From assembly GCA_007844125.1 (NCBI GenBank), contig CM017567.1, forward strand, positions 41,321,027-41,385,026: a stretch of 64,000 nucleotides of DNA. The letters are read 5' to 3'. The notes beneath the pieces are model-generated. The model did no database searches and was not told the DNA's origin. It saw nothing but the letters and a program-made list of their open reading frames with translations. Made by a program: the position numbers and the translations under genes. Every line of letters starts with the position of its first letter. The first letter of the stretch is position 1. This DNA comes from Sinonovacula constricta. Taxonomy: Eukaryota > Mollusca > Bivalvia > Cardiida > Solecurtidae. Shown here piece by piece: positions 1 through 12,235 of this stretch.

Positions 1-228
1 TAGTTTAATCTCATTGTAGATGGAATAAGACAAAGTAGAAAAGTCCTAAAAATAACAAATACTAAGAACACGTGTATTATTAATTTATCTACCAAAATTA
101 GACAAAGTACATACAGCCATGTATAGGTAAACGTGAAGAAACGATGAGAAGGGACACTGCACATCAAAGGACAAAGATTAGATACTTGTCTAAATTTAAC
201 ATTATCTCGAAAATGTTTCCATACAAAG

Positions 229-342
229 ACGAATGTGCCACCAACAATCCTTGTCAGATCGGTGCCGCCACTTGTACCAATACACAAGAAAGTTATAGTT
301 GCGAATGTTCGCCGGGATTTGAAGATACCAACTGCCTGATAG
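229..342 (+). CDS. EGF exon (paralogue A), intact
   Basis: Phase 1-1 exon of 114 nt after acceptor 'acaaag' and before donor 'gtttgt'. It reads DECATNNPC...YSCECSPGF...NC with all six EGF cysteines. Relative to its relatives the leading D-I of the calcium-binding DIDEC signature is missing, because the acceptor has moved inward. The C-x-N-x4-Y-x-C-x-C consensus for aspartyl/asparaginyl hydroxylation is present. Confidence 0.7.
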
Positions 343-585
343 GTTTGTAACTGAATTATAAAATGCCAAAGGCAGTGTGCTGTGCTATGCGTGATGAGAA
401 AATAAAGAATATAATGAACTGTCATAAACAGTTAATAAGGCCTCTAGAGGCTGTATAGACTCAGTGCTCGTGTTTTGCACATGGTCAACGATTGACATAC
501 TTAACACAAGGTAACTGGTTGTGATCACATGACGAAAATATAAATAGGCAAGCAAGAAAAGGTCCTTTCAAAATTACTGCCGATA

Positions 586-1203
586 TCTTAATCTAAACCA
601 CCTCTAGACAAAGGCAAACAGGGTAAATGTTAATGAGACAAGAACACATAAACGAGACATAACACACAAAAAGATAACCTCGCATTTCCAGAAGGTTTTT
701 CTATCAAACAAACATTGTAAATAAAATATTCCGTCAAAGTTAGACAGCTAACAGAAATCACTTGCATCGGGAGTTAAAACTAATAACTTTTCAGATAAAA
801 TAGCTAGTAATAAAAAAACTTTCAACATATGTACAATGTGTACAGTAGATAAAAGCCCCGGCAACCTAAAAGGTCCAAATGAGAGAGTAGTTTGAAATAA
901 AACAGCCCAAGCAACGACGTGTAAAAAGAACAATTTAATGACATCATAAATGCCATGACGTCTTATGTCAAATGTGTCAAAAGTGAAAAAACAAAAGAAA
1001 AATTAGAACGTTTAGAAATCAAATTTTAGAAAACAACATAATCCAACAAAAGAAAATATAGTATTTTGAGGAGTTAATAGGTAATGAGATTCAAATAATA
1101 TATCATAAAAAGCAAAAGGATATCCGCAATTGGCATATTTTATAACAAAAGTACAAAATTCCCGATGGTATACCTACTGTGCAATCTCACGTAAAGGGCA
1201 TAA
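586..1203 (+). repeat. Dispersed repeat R2, copy 1 (intron of paralogue A)
   Basis: About 620 bp that align, with gaps, to 37597-38342 and therefore also to 43393-44138. Landmarks are 'ctctagacaaaggca' near the left end and 'ctcacgtaaagggca' at the right end. This copy lacks a central block with R1-like sequence that the later copies have. No coding potential is evident. The rest of the intron 343-1379 shows nothing I recognise. Confidence 0.7.
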
Positions 1204-1379
1204 TACTATTATAAGGAGAAACATATACATGTAAACACCGTTGAAATATCTATTGCGAGACTATTTGTCTGGATAATGCACGAAGAGGGAAACTGTATAT
1301 GTATTTAAATGTTTCCTGCAATTATAATTTTTTAAATATTTATATTAAATCAAAAGAGGAAAAGACGTCTAATTTCTAG

Positions 1380-1496
1380 ATATCAACGAATGTGTGAATA
1401 ATAGCTCCTGCCTTCATGCAGCAATGTGCCTCAATACACCCGGAAGTTACAGCTGCCAATGTACTACTGGTTTTGAAGGAAATAAGGTCGAACACG
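1380..1496 (+). CDS. EGF exon (paralogue A), sixth cysteine lost
   Basis: A 117-nt phase 1-1 exon between 'tttctag' and 'gtagaa'. It starts DINECVNNSSC and keeps the GSYSCQC core, but ends GNKVEHG where relatives have N-C-x-T-G. The last cysteine, partner of the fifth in the EGF fold, is therefore absent. The reading frame is open. Either a mildly damaged exon or a derived domain. Confidence 0.65.
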
Positions 1497-1727
1497 GTAG
1501 AAACTATACATATCATATTTTTTATATCTTAAAATGCTAAATCTGTGGACAATCATAATTAGTTTAAAATATTTTTAGAACGTACAATATATACAAGGTT
1601 CTGGAGGCATGAAGCCATTGACGGACTAATATTATTTAATTACAGATGTACATAATTATTAATAAAATCTCAAGTATAACAGGAGCCACAGGCGAGTAAG
1701 TTATTAAGTTGGTTCACATATGTCTAG

Positions 1728-1843
1728 ACATATATGAATGTATCACAAAAGACCCTTTGTCAGAACGGAGGAATGTGTGCCAACACACTGGGAAGGGACA
1801 GTTGCTAATGTACCTCGGAATATGAAGGCTCAGATTGTCAATA
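1728..1843 (+). pseudogene. EGF exon relic (paralogue A)
   Basis: Reading starts D-I-Y-E-C, shifts frame, then continues CQNGGMCANTLGRDSC, a TAA stop, CTSEYEGSDC, before 'gtattc'. The exon is broken by one frameshift and one stop. Between here and 2999 I see no further exon; a short 'ttcag...gtttcgaatgcaatattg' stretch near 1943-1995 may be another scrap. Confidence 0.6.
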
Positions 1844-2999
1844 TGGTATTCAATTCTTTTTACAGACTACTGTGATTTTCTTACACTGGACTTCATATCG
1901 AGTAAGAAACCAGGTAATATTCATTTGTTTTGACTATTTCAGGTCTAGTTATAAACGGAGCTGTTAAATTTATGGGTTTCGAATGCAATATTGTAAGTAA
2001 ACACTAACTATGTGCTGTAATAATCGTATTTTTTATTTTCATTGTGAAAATATCAATACTACCAAATACGAAACGTAAGATAGAAAATGTCTGGTGATGA
2101 CAGACAGATGCCCGCAGTCTTAATCCATTGCTGTAATCAAGAACATCAGCTAACTATCCGGATTATCTCAAACGCAATCAACCGTGTAAAGACGTCGACA
2201 AACACTTATCCATATTTATAGTATTTTAATGGACGTGTTTTGCTTACATATGAATAGTAAAATAACCTCTGATATCAAAGAAAAAATAAATGTCCGCACT
2301 TTTGTTTTTTATACATTAATGGTAACGTGGCACTGTCTTAACTGTCAACATCAGGTTCCAATATACAAGTTTCCTCATAAACAAATGAATCGATAACTAA
2401 CTTAAATAGACGTCCCTAGCAAAATATCCCGTCATTAACGTTATGTATTTTCCTATAGTGTGCTTGCTAGTGTCTCATGACCAGCCACATCTGTGAAAAT
2501 TAATAACTTAAAATTAAAATCAGAAATGTTTGAAATTCAAACCACAATGCTACCAACTCAGTACTTAACCTAATTGCAAATGGTTTGCTTGTTTCATAGC
2601 CATGTAGGCATGATGACGAAATCGACAAGAAAAACGTCGTTTTCTATTCAAAACAAATAGATGTTATTGCCAATGACTGCTTTGATTTGTTCTACCCAGG
2701 TAAAATGACGGCTTATAAGGCGTTTTCTCTTAGGTTGTCTTATTTACGCTTTATCTTGTCTGAGAGTGTTTTGCCACTAATATTTTAACTTGTCTGTACA
2801 TAATTGTAACGCTAGCTATTTGATATAAGTGGCAGTTATCGTATGACCTTGTCATACCTTCGTCTATATCCCAAGAGTATTTGTTTTAACATATCAGTTT
2901 CTGAAAGGATAATTGTAGTCCATTAATAAATCAGCACCGACCCTACTAGCACTAGCAGGAGCAATTTTCTATCACTTGGTTACTTTCGGCTTGTTTCAG

Positions 3000-3115
3000 A
3001 AATAGACGATTGTAGCACGTACTATCCTTGCCAACACGGGGCCACCTGTCACAAAACACAAGGAGCTATTCATGCACATGTACCAAGGGCTACATAGGAC
3101 AGCTCTGCAGTAATG
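3000..3115 (+). pseudogene. EGF exon (paralogue A), one-base deletion
   Basis: Counterpart of the paralogue B exon at 12727. It starts EIDDCSTYYPCQHGATC, then a 1-nt deletion near 3070 throws the second half (C-T-C-T-K-G-Y-I-G-Q-L-C) out of frame. Acceptor 'tttcag' and donor 'gtacag' are retained. Length 116 nt against 117 in the intact copy. Confidence 0.7.
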
Positions 3116-3266
3116 GTACAGATCAGAGAATATGATATTTATATCAAGTTCATTGCGCCTTCCATATCCCCTTTGAGACTGGGTTAAATAATCGGAGTAA
3201 AATTAGATTGCTTTATAATACATTTTAAAAGGATACAATTAAAGGGGTTATGTATCCATTTTTAAG

Positions 3267-3383
3267 ATTCAGACGAATGTTTCAACAATAACCATCGTCT
3301 CATTGAGGAGACTTGCACCAATACTATCGGAAACTACAATTGTCGGTTTGTCTCCGGTTATGGCGGTATCATCTGTGATACAG
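3267..3383 (+). CDS. EGF-derived exon (paralogue A), two cysteines lost
   Basis: A 117-nt phase 1-1 exon, open throughout, starting DSDECFNNNHRL and ending ICDTG before donor 'gtaaca'. Aligned to the exon at 13862 it lacks the second and fifth cysteines. These belong to different EGF disulphides, so two of three bonds cannot form. Probably an exon drifting without selection. Confidence 0.55.
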
Positions 3384-3992
3384 GTAACAAGGTTACTTTC
3401 GAAATCATGTAATAGTAATGTATGTCCTAAACAGAATGTTCGAAAATTGGATACAAACATTAGTGACTGAGTTCTTCTCTCTCAAATGACCATAGCAGGA
3501 CATGATGCTGGCTTAATATTTTTCTTGTGTAGCTGATCAGCGTAGTATAAGATCTGCCAGTCACTTTTCTATCTAAGTGGTAATAATAATATTTAAGGCT
3601 ATTTTGTTTGATTGAAAGCTTTCAGACGTTTTTATTCTTTGCCAACAGTCAGTCAAAACAGTCTTACTTAGCCTGTTTGCTTGTCTTGCTTTAAGTTTTC
3701 AGGATGACTTGCTATAACCTTTCGAACGTTTAATATATATGCTGCTCTTCGCATACGTTAAGTATGTGAGCCCAATTTAAATTAATTTTGTAATTTTTTT
3801 TAACTAAAGCCCGCCTATGTGCTACGGCCTGAGAATCAAAACCTGCACCTATTGCAATCCAGAACTATGACGTCATGCCAACTGATACTTTTAGGATGTG
3901 TCTGAGGGCAGTCCACGGGAAAAATATATACTTGCATGTGTATTTTAATCTACATTTGTGTTACCGTTAACATGATATATTCTTTGTCATAG

Positions 3993-4116
3993 ATATCGAC
4001 GAATGTGTGACCTGTTCTGCGTGTATAAATGGCAATTGTTCAAATACGCAAGGCAGTTACAGTTGTCAATGTCAACATAGGTATCAGGGAAACGTGATTA
4101 TTTTCCAATGTTTATA
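3993..4116 (+). pseudogene. EGF exon relic without a donor site (paralogue A)
   Basis: After acceptor 'tcatag' it reads DIDECVTCSACINGNC, then GSYSCQC. The expected G-x-x-C-x-T-G end and GT donor are gone ('aacgtgatt'), and the frame runs to TAA at 4114-4116. Counterpart of the intact exon at 14832. Confidence 0.6.
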
Positions 4117-4194
4117 ATTCTACGCTTCTTATTTCGAAAGGATTTTTCTTTATTCAAAAAGTTAATTTCTTTTACCATCAACATTTTCTGTAGT

Positions 4195-4505
4195 TCTTGA
4201 AAAAGTCAGCAGCGCTTGAACATTTTATCAAATGGATCGGTTTTCTTTTTATTGTTTGTATTTGTGAAACCCATTAGGAAGTGCGATGTTAGAGCTCTGT
4301 AAAACCGGTTTAAGTACCCCAGTCGGTCCATATTGCCGACAGAACGTTCCAAGGCGGTAACTGTCGGGTTTGCTCTTTTTGCTAAATGACCCATCACATT
4401 TTTGTTCTTACTTTAACAGTTGGCTTGCTTGTAAATACCTTTGTCCTGTGCCTTTTCAAATTTGTGTATATGTTGCAATGCTCATAGGACTTTGTCATAT
4501 ATCTT
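4195..4505 (-). repeat. Dispersed repeat R1 copy (minus orientation)
   Basis: On the minus strand it carries the family core: GCATTGCAACATAT..., AGGACAAAGG, 'gggtcatttagcaaaaagagc', 'cgacagttaccgccttgg' and 'accgactggggtacttaaac'. Similar blocks recur at about 9225, 37690, 41690, 47486, 56975, 57395, 61725 and 63290. A 63-codon minus-strand ORF across it (4206-4397) is conserved only as DNA, so I treat it as incidental. Confidence 0.75.
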
Positions 4506-4623
4506 TTATTCTTTTTTACAATGTCTTTAATTAATTTGATTAACTAGCTTAACTGCAAAGTTGTAAATCTCTTAAGTGCACAGGTAATATATCAACATTT
4601 TTGTATTCACAATATTGCAACAG

Positions 4624-4704
4624 AGGTCAATGAGTGATTTGATGGAAACAATGACTACACGTGTGGCTGTAATGGCGAATTCACGGGCAAGAACTGTGAA
4701 TTAG
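4624..4704 (+). pseudogene. EGF exon relic with internal deletion (paralogue A)
   Basis: Counterpart of exon 15082. It starts E-V-N-E followed by a TGA stop where the cysteine should be, has lost about 33 nt around cysteines 2-3, then resumes NDYTCGCNGEFTGKNCELG before donor 'gtaact'. Confidence 0.65.
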
Positions 4705-4799
4705 GTAACTGCATTTGTGAAGTTATCTTTACGTAAATACATTTTAAGGCACAAATAATGTCACTATTTTACTCTTCTACGTGCCTTTATAATATAATC

Positions 4800-6540
4800 G
4801 AATCTCTATAGGACTGTATAAGTTAAGTTTTTATTACATCGAGCTAAGCATAATGTGACGTATATCATTTTTAATAAATAAGTAACGTCTCTACACAGAC
4901 AGGATCCTATTTCACCATACATTTTATACTCTGTGAGGAAATACTTGCTCTGAAAGTTAAAAATAACAAAGATATAAAGAGAATAAGGATATGCGGGGAA
5001 GAATATAAAATAACACAATATATAGATGGTACCTTATTTCTTTTTGATGGTTCTGAAAAAGCTTTAAATATGGCACCTTACAATATCATTAAAAATAAAA
5101 TGGAAACTGACTTGGGGAGAAACAATATTTTAATTACAAGGCATTATTTTGTATGTTAATCAAAACAAGATGAAATCACCAAATAATGAGGAAGCATTTT
5201 TGAAAATGAAACTAACGCTGCTACGTTGGAAAAGAAGACATTTAACACATAAGCGAAAAGTTATCGTTGTAAAATGTCGTTGTAAAATCTTTACTAGTCC
5301 CCACGTTAACCCATATGGTTACATGTCTCCCAAACCCTGAGAATATATACTTCAAAAAATTAAATGAGCTTTTTAGAAACTTTATATAGGAGGGAAAACA
5401 AAACAATAAAACAAAACATAATTATTAAAAACAATGATGAAGGTGGGCTCAAAATGGTAGACCTAAATGCCTGCAACGATACTTGAAAAATCAAATGGTT
5501 AAAAAATGTGTAACAAATAGTTGTGCAAAATGGTTTACAGTGTTTGATAATATCTTTTGATATAGGGAAAATTGTGAATTGTGGATCAGGCTATGCCAAA
5601 GACCAGATGTACATAAAACAGTTTCTGGAAAGATGTGCTGAAGGTTTATATTACTATTATTGGAAAAATCAATACAGACAACCTGGATAAATTAAAAAAA
5701 AAATTATGAATCATTTTATCGTAACCAATTTCTCTAGTATTTTTAAAGATGTAGTGGGAAGAAATGGAACGTTTATGAGCTTAGAAGATATTGAGCGCTG
5801 TCTAGGAAAAACTTTTTTTTACATTTTTACAGATAAAGAACGTCCATACTGACATATGCAAAAAATGATATTAAGTTAATTAATGAATTTATCATACATA
5901 CTCATCCTTACTTACTGCCATAGAAAAAGATTTAAATAGTTTTGCTTATAAATCTTCATACGAAATAATATTAACTTCAACTTGCCAAAAATGGGAGACT
6001 TTTTTATAACTAAACCAGTTTTGATTGGAAGAATGTATATAATTGATTTTCAAAAAAGCAAAATATACTTACTCTCAGTTCTTTCATACACGAATTGTTC
6101 ATAGAATCCTTGGTACTAATTATTTGTTGTCTAAAATGAATATTGTGGACACACTTTTTTGTTTATTTTGTCATACTAATGAAGATATACTGTCACTCTT
6201 GTTTTATGAATGTTTAAATGTAAAGGATGTGCTCCATAAAATATGCTGTACATTAGGTGATCATATCTTACTTTATAATTTATATACTTCAACGGTGTTA
6301 CTTGTTTCAAGAATAAATCTTTGGAGTTAGATCCTACTTCTTGAATATAAGAAATATGTATTTGCTTTCAAAAGAATAAATATTCTTCCTAATAGGGAAG
6401 ACATGAGAAAAGAATTCCTTATTAAATTGTGCGATAATTCTTATCCAACATGCAAAAACTTACCTTACTGTACCTACATGTGTAAGGATTGTTTGGGCTT
6501 TGTATCCCCTGGCAACAAATAAAAATACTCTGTTTCTTTA
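4800..6540 (+). mobile_element. 5'-truncated, degenerate L1-like non-LTR retrotransposon
   Basis: Scattered plus-strand frames match a LINE reverse transcriptase and its C-terminal region. In order: RQDPISPYI (4897-4923), ILALKVKNNKDIKRI (about 4940-4985), GEEYKITQYIDGTLFLFDGS (about 4995-5054; Y-I-D-G in place of the catalytic Y-A-D-D), GGLKMVDLNACNDT (5443-5485), then IVHRILGTNYLL with a Cys-rich segment (CLFCHTNEDILSLLFYEC) at 6043-6327. Several stops and frame changes make it dead. The endonuclease half is absent. It ends in AT-rich sequence near 6540-6720. Clade assignment (L1/Tx1-like) is from motif style only. Confidence 0.75.
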
Positions 6541-7177
6541 TATTTATAGATACCTAACCACTCACAAAATATCAGCTTTGTCACACTCTAATGTTATTAT
6601 AGTTCCATACCTGTTACAAACATAGTTGTATGAATGCATGTAACAACTGTTTTTGTTTGTCTGTTTTTTTTTATAATTCTTTCTTATCAAATGCCTGGTG
6701 AATATTATGTATACATAATGGAAATTCACAATTATTATCTTTATCGCCTCTGTACTAATAACTAATAAATGCTATGTTTGTACGGGGTGGAGGGGGTGAC
6801 ATTGACCCCACACTCCTATTGATGAGGTGATAAAAATTGAAAAAATGATATGTCAGATATTTTTATTTATTATCACATGTATTAAAATGCTGTTTAAAAA
6901 GACAAAAAGACAACATTATAGAACTTAATACGGACCATAAAAGGTTTCGCTAAGACGCACAAAGTCTAACATATTCCTTTTTAATTATTGTGACCATTTA
7001 ACTCGCGAACTCTTTATACTGTCGCTTTATCCACTTGAATAACTAAGCATGTCATCTATGATACACAGTAACCTTTTGCTTTTACTGTACTGAGATAGTT
7101 TTCGTTCTAGTCAACAGTGGTATTGTGTTTGTATAGCAAGTGAAACATACACTTACAGTAGCAACTGTTTAGAAGAG
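6541..7177. other. Region upstream of paralogue B; no gene seen
   Basis: Contains the tail of the LINE, a G-rich stretch 'ggggtggagggggtgacattg' near 6785, and AT-rich sequence up to the B start codon. It must hold the B promoter, but I see no convincing TATA box or initiator. Confidence 0.4.
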
Positions 7178-7247
7178 ATGGAGTTTTTTTACAATGTTAT
7201 CACGTTTTTACTCGTTTTGACAAAATGGAGTAATCTGACAAATGGTG
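7178..7247 (+). CDS. Signal-peptide exon, paralogue B
   Basis: ATG at 7178 opens M-E-F-F followed by a hydrophobic core (VITFLLVL) and KWSNLTNG. The exon ends in phase 1 before 'gtaagt' and is 70 nt, the same length as the D signal exon at 35578. The split codon gives alanine followed by C-D at the vWA start, a plausible cleavage region. Confidence 0.85.
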
Positions 7248-10200
7248 GTAAGTTTTGTAATTAAGACTTTTACATTTGTCTGTTTTAATACGTTTAATAT
7301 TGTGGGAATGATTAACAGTTTAGGGCAAAACAATGACAAGATAGGAGTTATTTAGTATTTGCCGAAAAATCCTAATAAATAAATAAATTTGCTAAAAGTT
7401 TTGACTGTCTCATCAAAAACATAATATATACACTATGCAATAAGTTCAAAAACTTGCATCTGGTATTCTCAATGTTATATACTTGAGCCGATACGATTAT
7501 TTTCCTACACTGAATATTGTATAATTTGATATTAAAACCATATAGATCATACTTGTTTTGAAACTCAATATGCTTTTTGACTGTGCAAGCGCTCTATGTT
7601 TCAACATTTGGATTTAATTTTAGCGTGTGACACCATTCGCGCTGACGTCATATTCCTGATTGACTCATCTGGATCCGTGGGTGCGCCAAACTTTGCCAAG
7701 GAGCTTAATTTTGCCGTTGAATTTGCACGTGCATTTCAAATTGGTCCGTCCAGCATCCAGATCGGCGTCGTAACATTCTCCAACTATGCTACTGAAGCAT
7801 TTAAGCTGAACACATACACTTCCTTTTCGGACGTGGAGCCAGCGATTCGGAAAATTTTGTAATTGTGTTTTTTGCATCATTTGAATATTTATCTCCGCAT
7901 TTCCATTTTCAGTTTAACCTTTTCATGAGACTATACGTAAAACTCATACATGTCTATTTGTGAGTTACATTGCATTATTTTGCGATGTATTAATATAGTA
8001 ACCCAAAAATAACCATACCTGTTAATGATCACAATCAGGTTTTGCGAAGCTCACGGGTTGGCATTTTAAAATAGTTAAGAATAAATAAATCTTCTCTGTA
8101 AACAGCTACATGGTAACCTTAATATCCTTATCATAACACAGTTATGAGGCTGGTACAACTGCTACCCATCTTGGCCTAAGATACGTTATGGATCATGGCT
8201 TCACGACCACAGCTGGAGATAGACCAGAGGCACCGAACATTGTGATCTTACTGACTGACGGAAAATCGAATGATGCCTCATTAACTATCGCAGAAGCCCA
8301 ACGTCTCCGAAATTCGAGCGTAGAGGTAAAACGTCTATGACTCCGATATGAGGCGAAACAACAAAAGTGTTTACGCAAAGGTTTTCTACTTAAAGGAGAC
8401 TTAACACATAAACTTAAATGACGTTTTAAGAACAATGAAGAAAGGGGATTGAAGAGATGGATCACGATCATCAACGGGTATTAAATGTAAACGTGAAAAT
8501 TTACTCCTACATTTGTATTCAACGAAGTCGAGAACTAAGTATTAAATAAAGTATAAATAAACACTTAAATGGAACCTGGCCACTTACAATTTAACACCAC
8601 AACGTATGGTGAACACTCCAAAGTTGTGACAGCAAATAATATTATGTACTAGGTGACACATTCCACAAACCTTCAAATTCTTGCTGCCTTATTCAAGTCC
8701 GCAGAAGTTTGAAACTTATTCTATGGATAGCTACTATGTTTTTTAATAATTTAGTGGTCACCATGTTAATTTTAACAAAGACCCCTTTTCCACAGATTTA
8801 CGCCATCGGTATTGGTAATGGAATAGAATCCGCCGAGCTTCAGACAGTCGCCACAGACCCCCAACATGTCCATATGGTGAACAACTTTGATGATCTATCA
8901 AGCTTCTTGACCACGCTCAAGGATAGTCTGTGCATGAGTAAGTTCTGGTGCTAAACAACTCGAAATTATTTTCTATGACCAACGACATGTTGTATTTTCC
9001 TTTGATAGACATTGGGCTTTAATTCCTCAGTTCTACACATTAACAGGATGCTACAACCATTTACATTTCTTCTCTGGATATCAGTTTTTTTTATTATTAG
9101 ATTTAGTTTCATTTAAAGTCAACATTTTGTAAAAATCTTCTAATAGAAATACTACTTCCCTCTTCCATGTAAACATTATTTTGATAACGTCACTCCTTTC
9201 CTCTAACGACGTCATATCTTATCTAAGAAAACGTAAGCGCTTGGACATTTGTATTCAGATAGATCGGTTTTCCTTTCATTGCTTGCTTTTAAGATAACCA
9301 TAAGGGAGTCCGGGGTAGAGTGCTTTAAACCAGTTTAAGCACCTCAGTCGGTCCCTTTTGGACGTTCCAATGCAGTAACTGCTGGATTTGTTCTTTTTGT
9401 TTAATTACTCATCAAGCTGTTTTCTTACTTTTACATTTGACTGGAAGGTGAATACCATGGTCCTTTGCCTTTTCAAATTTTGGTATATGTTGCAATGCTC
9501 ATAGGACTGTCATATGTCGTTATTCTATAATTGCTAAAGAATCTTCCAGTGTTTTTTTCTTATTTCAAGATTTGAATCAGTCATGTTCTCAGTGAACTTG
9601 TGGGATAATGATTATGGAACATTTAGTCAAATATAAATCATAAATTTCAGGCTGCGTGATCAACGTAAACTTGTATCGACTTAATTGCGTTTTAATTTCG
9701 TCACGAAATGCCGTAAGCCATTTATTTTCATTGGAAAACAACACGTAAACACAACCACATACCTAGACAAGCCCACACACCTACATAAGAGCTCGGTTAC
9801 GGACATACCTTGTCAACATTTCTTAAATGTTGATTTTTTTGAAATGGTATATATTGAAAAGTTTGTGTGTGCTCTACTCTATCTCAGATCTTGACCCGTG
9901 CTTTAGCATCCAATGTCAGCATGGAGGGACTTGTCAGCAGGACATAGGAGCTGCGTTTTGCCAATGTGTTGCTGGATACACGGGGCAACACTGTGACTCA
10001 GGTACTTGTGCTGATTGGTAGAATAATATTACTAAAACGATGTTTATTAAATGAGACTTGCTAAATATGCTTGTAGATGACATGTACGCAAGTAATTGAG
10101 TAATCAATGGAGAGAAAGTGGCATGTACAAAGATAAATAAGAAAGGCATGATGCAATTACTTTGTCATTACTTTAACAAGAACAAAAACCGTTTAAGTTA

Positions 10201-12193
10201 GCTTTTATAAAAATGCATATATTGCTATGTATAATACTGCTTATCACTCAGACGAAGAGAGCGTGTTCCTGCAGCATTTTCATGAAAAACTGCCATTGCT
10301 TAAAACAGAAAAAAACGGGTATAACTTTGAGTGCAAGATGGCCTTTGGTTGCTTTCGAAGTTGTGTCATCAATGTTGCTTCATCCAGATTGACACTGAAA
10401 AAGCAAGACAGCACATCATTTTAGCAGACGGTCGGCATATGTTTAGCAATATATTTCTTCAAACGAAGAACGCTTAATTGCTTGCGGCCTTATGGGAGAC
10501 GTATGATCGAGAAGCAAATATATTATTGCTTTTTATAAAGCCAATCGCACAAAGGCTTAAAGTGTTTTATTTCCGAAGAAGGATCATCAGGGAAGCTAGG
10601 AGGAACATGCTTTTAGGACAGCATTAGCGCTAATTTGCCTGCAGCTTTTTTCAGAAACATGCATGCTCATTGTCGAAGCCAATCAAGCAGAAAGTGATCA
10701 TTGTTTTTTTACAGAGAAAGTTTAAACAGAGATATCAGGTAATCTTAGATAACTTACATTATTTGATATTGTGAACATTTGTGCATTTTCTATTGCATTA
10801 TTATTAGAAATGAAGTAACAATTGTTTTGATTTTACGGTATTCTTTGTAATCACCCCTGTATATTCGATACTAAAAAACGGAAAGCGACATTCCAAAAAA
10901 TTACCATTTATAACGTTTAATATATTCCTTTTTCCAGACATCGACGTATTTGCAACCGCCAGTCGCTATTTTCATGGATCAATACAGAAAGCCGTTACAG
11001 TTGTCAAGGGTCACCTTGAGTATGATTGCACCACTTGTGATACACATACAAAAATATGATGTTTGTCAAACTCTGATTACCAGTCGCTATTATTTGTCTA
11101 TTCTGCTTATACGGTAAATAAGTTCGATATATTAAAATGCATTATACCCACAGTTAAACGCCTCAGCAAAAGCTCTTTCTCCATCCCGTCACCCGTCACG
11201 TTCACGTTTTACCTCTGATAACTTTGTGTAAGGTACAGGTGGTATAAAACGATTTTACATCAATTCTTTCATATTATTGTCTAACGTTAATATTCGCTAA
11301 AACTATCTCCGTCGGATTTCAAGAGAAAGACGAAGGTGCTGAAGACATCATTGGTCAAAACAGTACTTCATGCGCATAAGTTACAGTTGAAGGTGTTAAA
11401 CAAGGATAGAGTTGATATTCATATCTAACAAGTTCGAGTCACCCATATGTCCTTCAGTTTGTTTAGATTCTAGTTATTAAAGGGCGACCTCCAACAATCT
11501 TTGATTGAGAAAAAGAACACATGCCACGGTAGATCTTTCAGTGCTCGGTAATTTAGCTGAAAGATATACCTACAGGATTTTTTTCTCGCCCTAACAGTGC
11601 TAGAGCCCGCTCAATGAAGGGGGAAATTACTCAAAGACGTCATAAGAGCTACAGAATGTCAAACAACTTTACAATTTTTGAACAATTATAACTGGTATAC
11701 GAATGACTACTGCCTTGTTGTTTTACTGTATTTAATTACGTATACTCGCACTTAATAATTATAAACCAACTTACATGATGGTCAAATGTTATTAAATAAG
11801 TTGCAAAAAGTTAAATTGATAAATTGAGATATTTCCAGACATCAACGAATATGCCGCCAAAGGTCTTGTCAGAAGAGATCAGCGCCCAACACACTGCTGG
11901 AAAATTACGGCTGTTAAAGTACCCCAATAATAAGATAATAAATACCATGCTATTATTAAAGGGATTAACAAAACTAAGACAGCGCTAAAATAATGAGAAA
12001 AAGTAGACAATTAAATTTGATTGTATCACCTTTTGTAAGTTGTATACGCTACGTTAAATATACTTTTTGTACAATGTTGTTGCTGGACATTACTTCAGTT
12101 TTCAAATGTTAGTTCCACATTTGGTACAAGTTTATGTTAAATATAGATAAACTATCAATATCGTTGTGTTGCGTTGTCTTGGTATTTATTTCC

Positions 12194-12235
<42 letters not shown>

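Larger units (their letters stand above)
229..4704 (+). pseudogene. Paralogue A: decayed EGF-repeat tail of a vWA-EGF-ShK gene, 5' end outside the window
   Basis: Seven EGF-type exons or remnants lie in a row at 229, 1380, 1728, 3000, 3267, 3993 and 4624. From 3000 on they are collinear with the EGF exons of paralogue B: 3000 matches 12727, 3267 matches 13862, 3993 matches 14832, 4624 matches 15082. The first two are open; the others have stops, a frameshift, lost cysteines or a lost donor. No vWA exon is visible, so the 5' half lies upstream or is gone. No ShK exon follows; an L1-like LINE sits where the last EGF and ShK exons would be. I infer a tandem copy of the same ancestral gene, now a pseudogene. 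The first exons might still be spliced into a transcript starting upstream, which cannot be judged here. Confidence 0.75.
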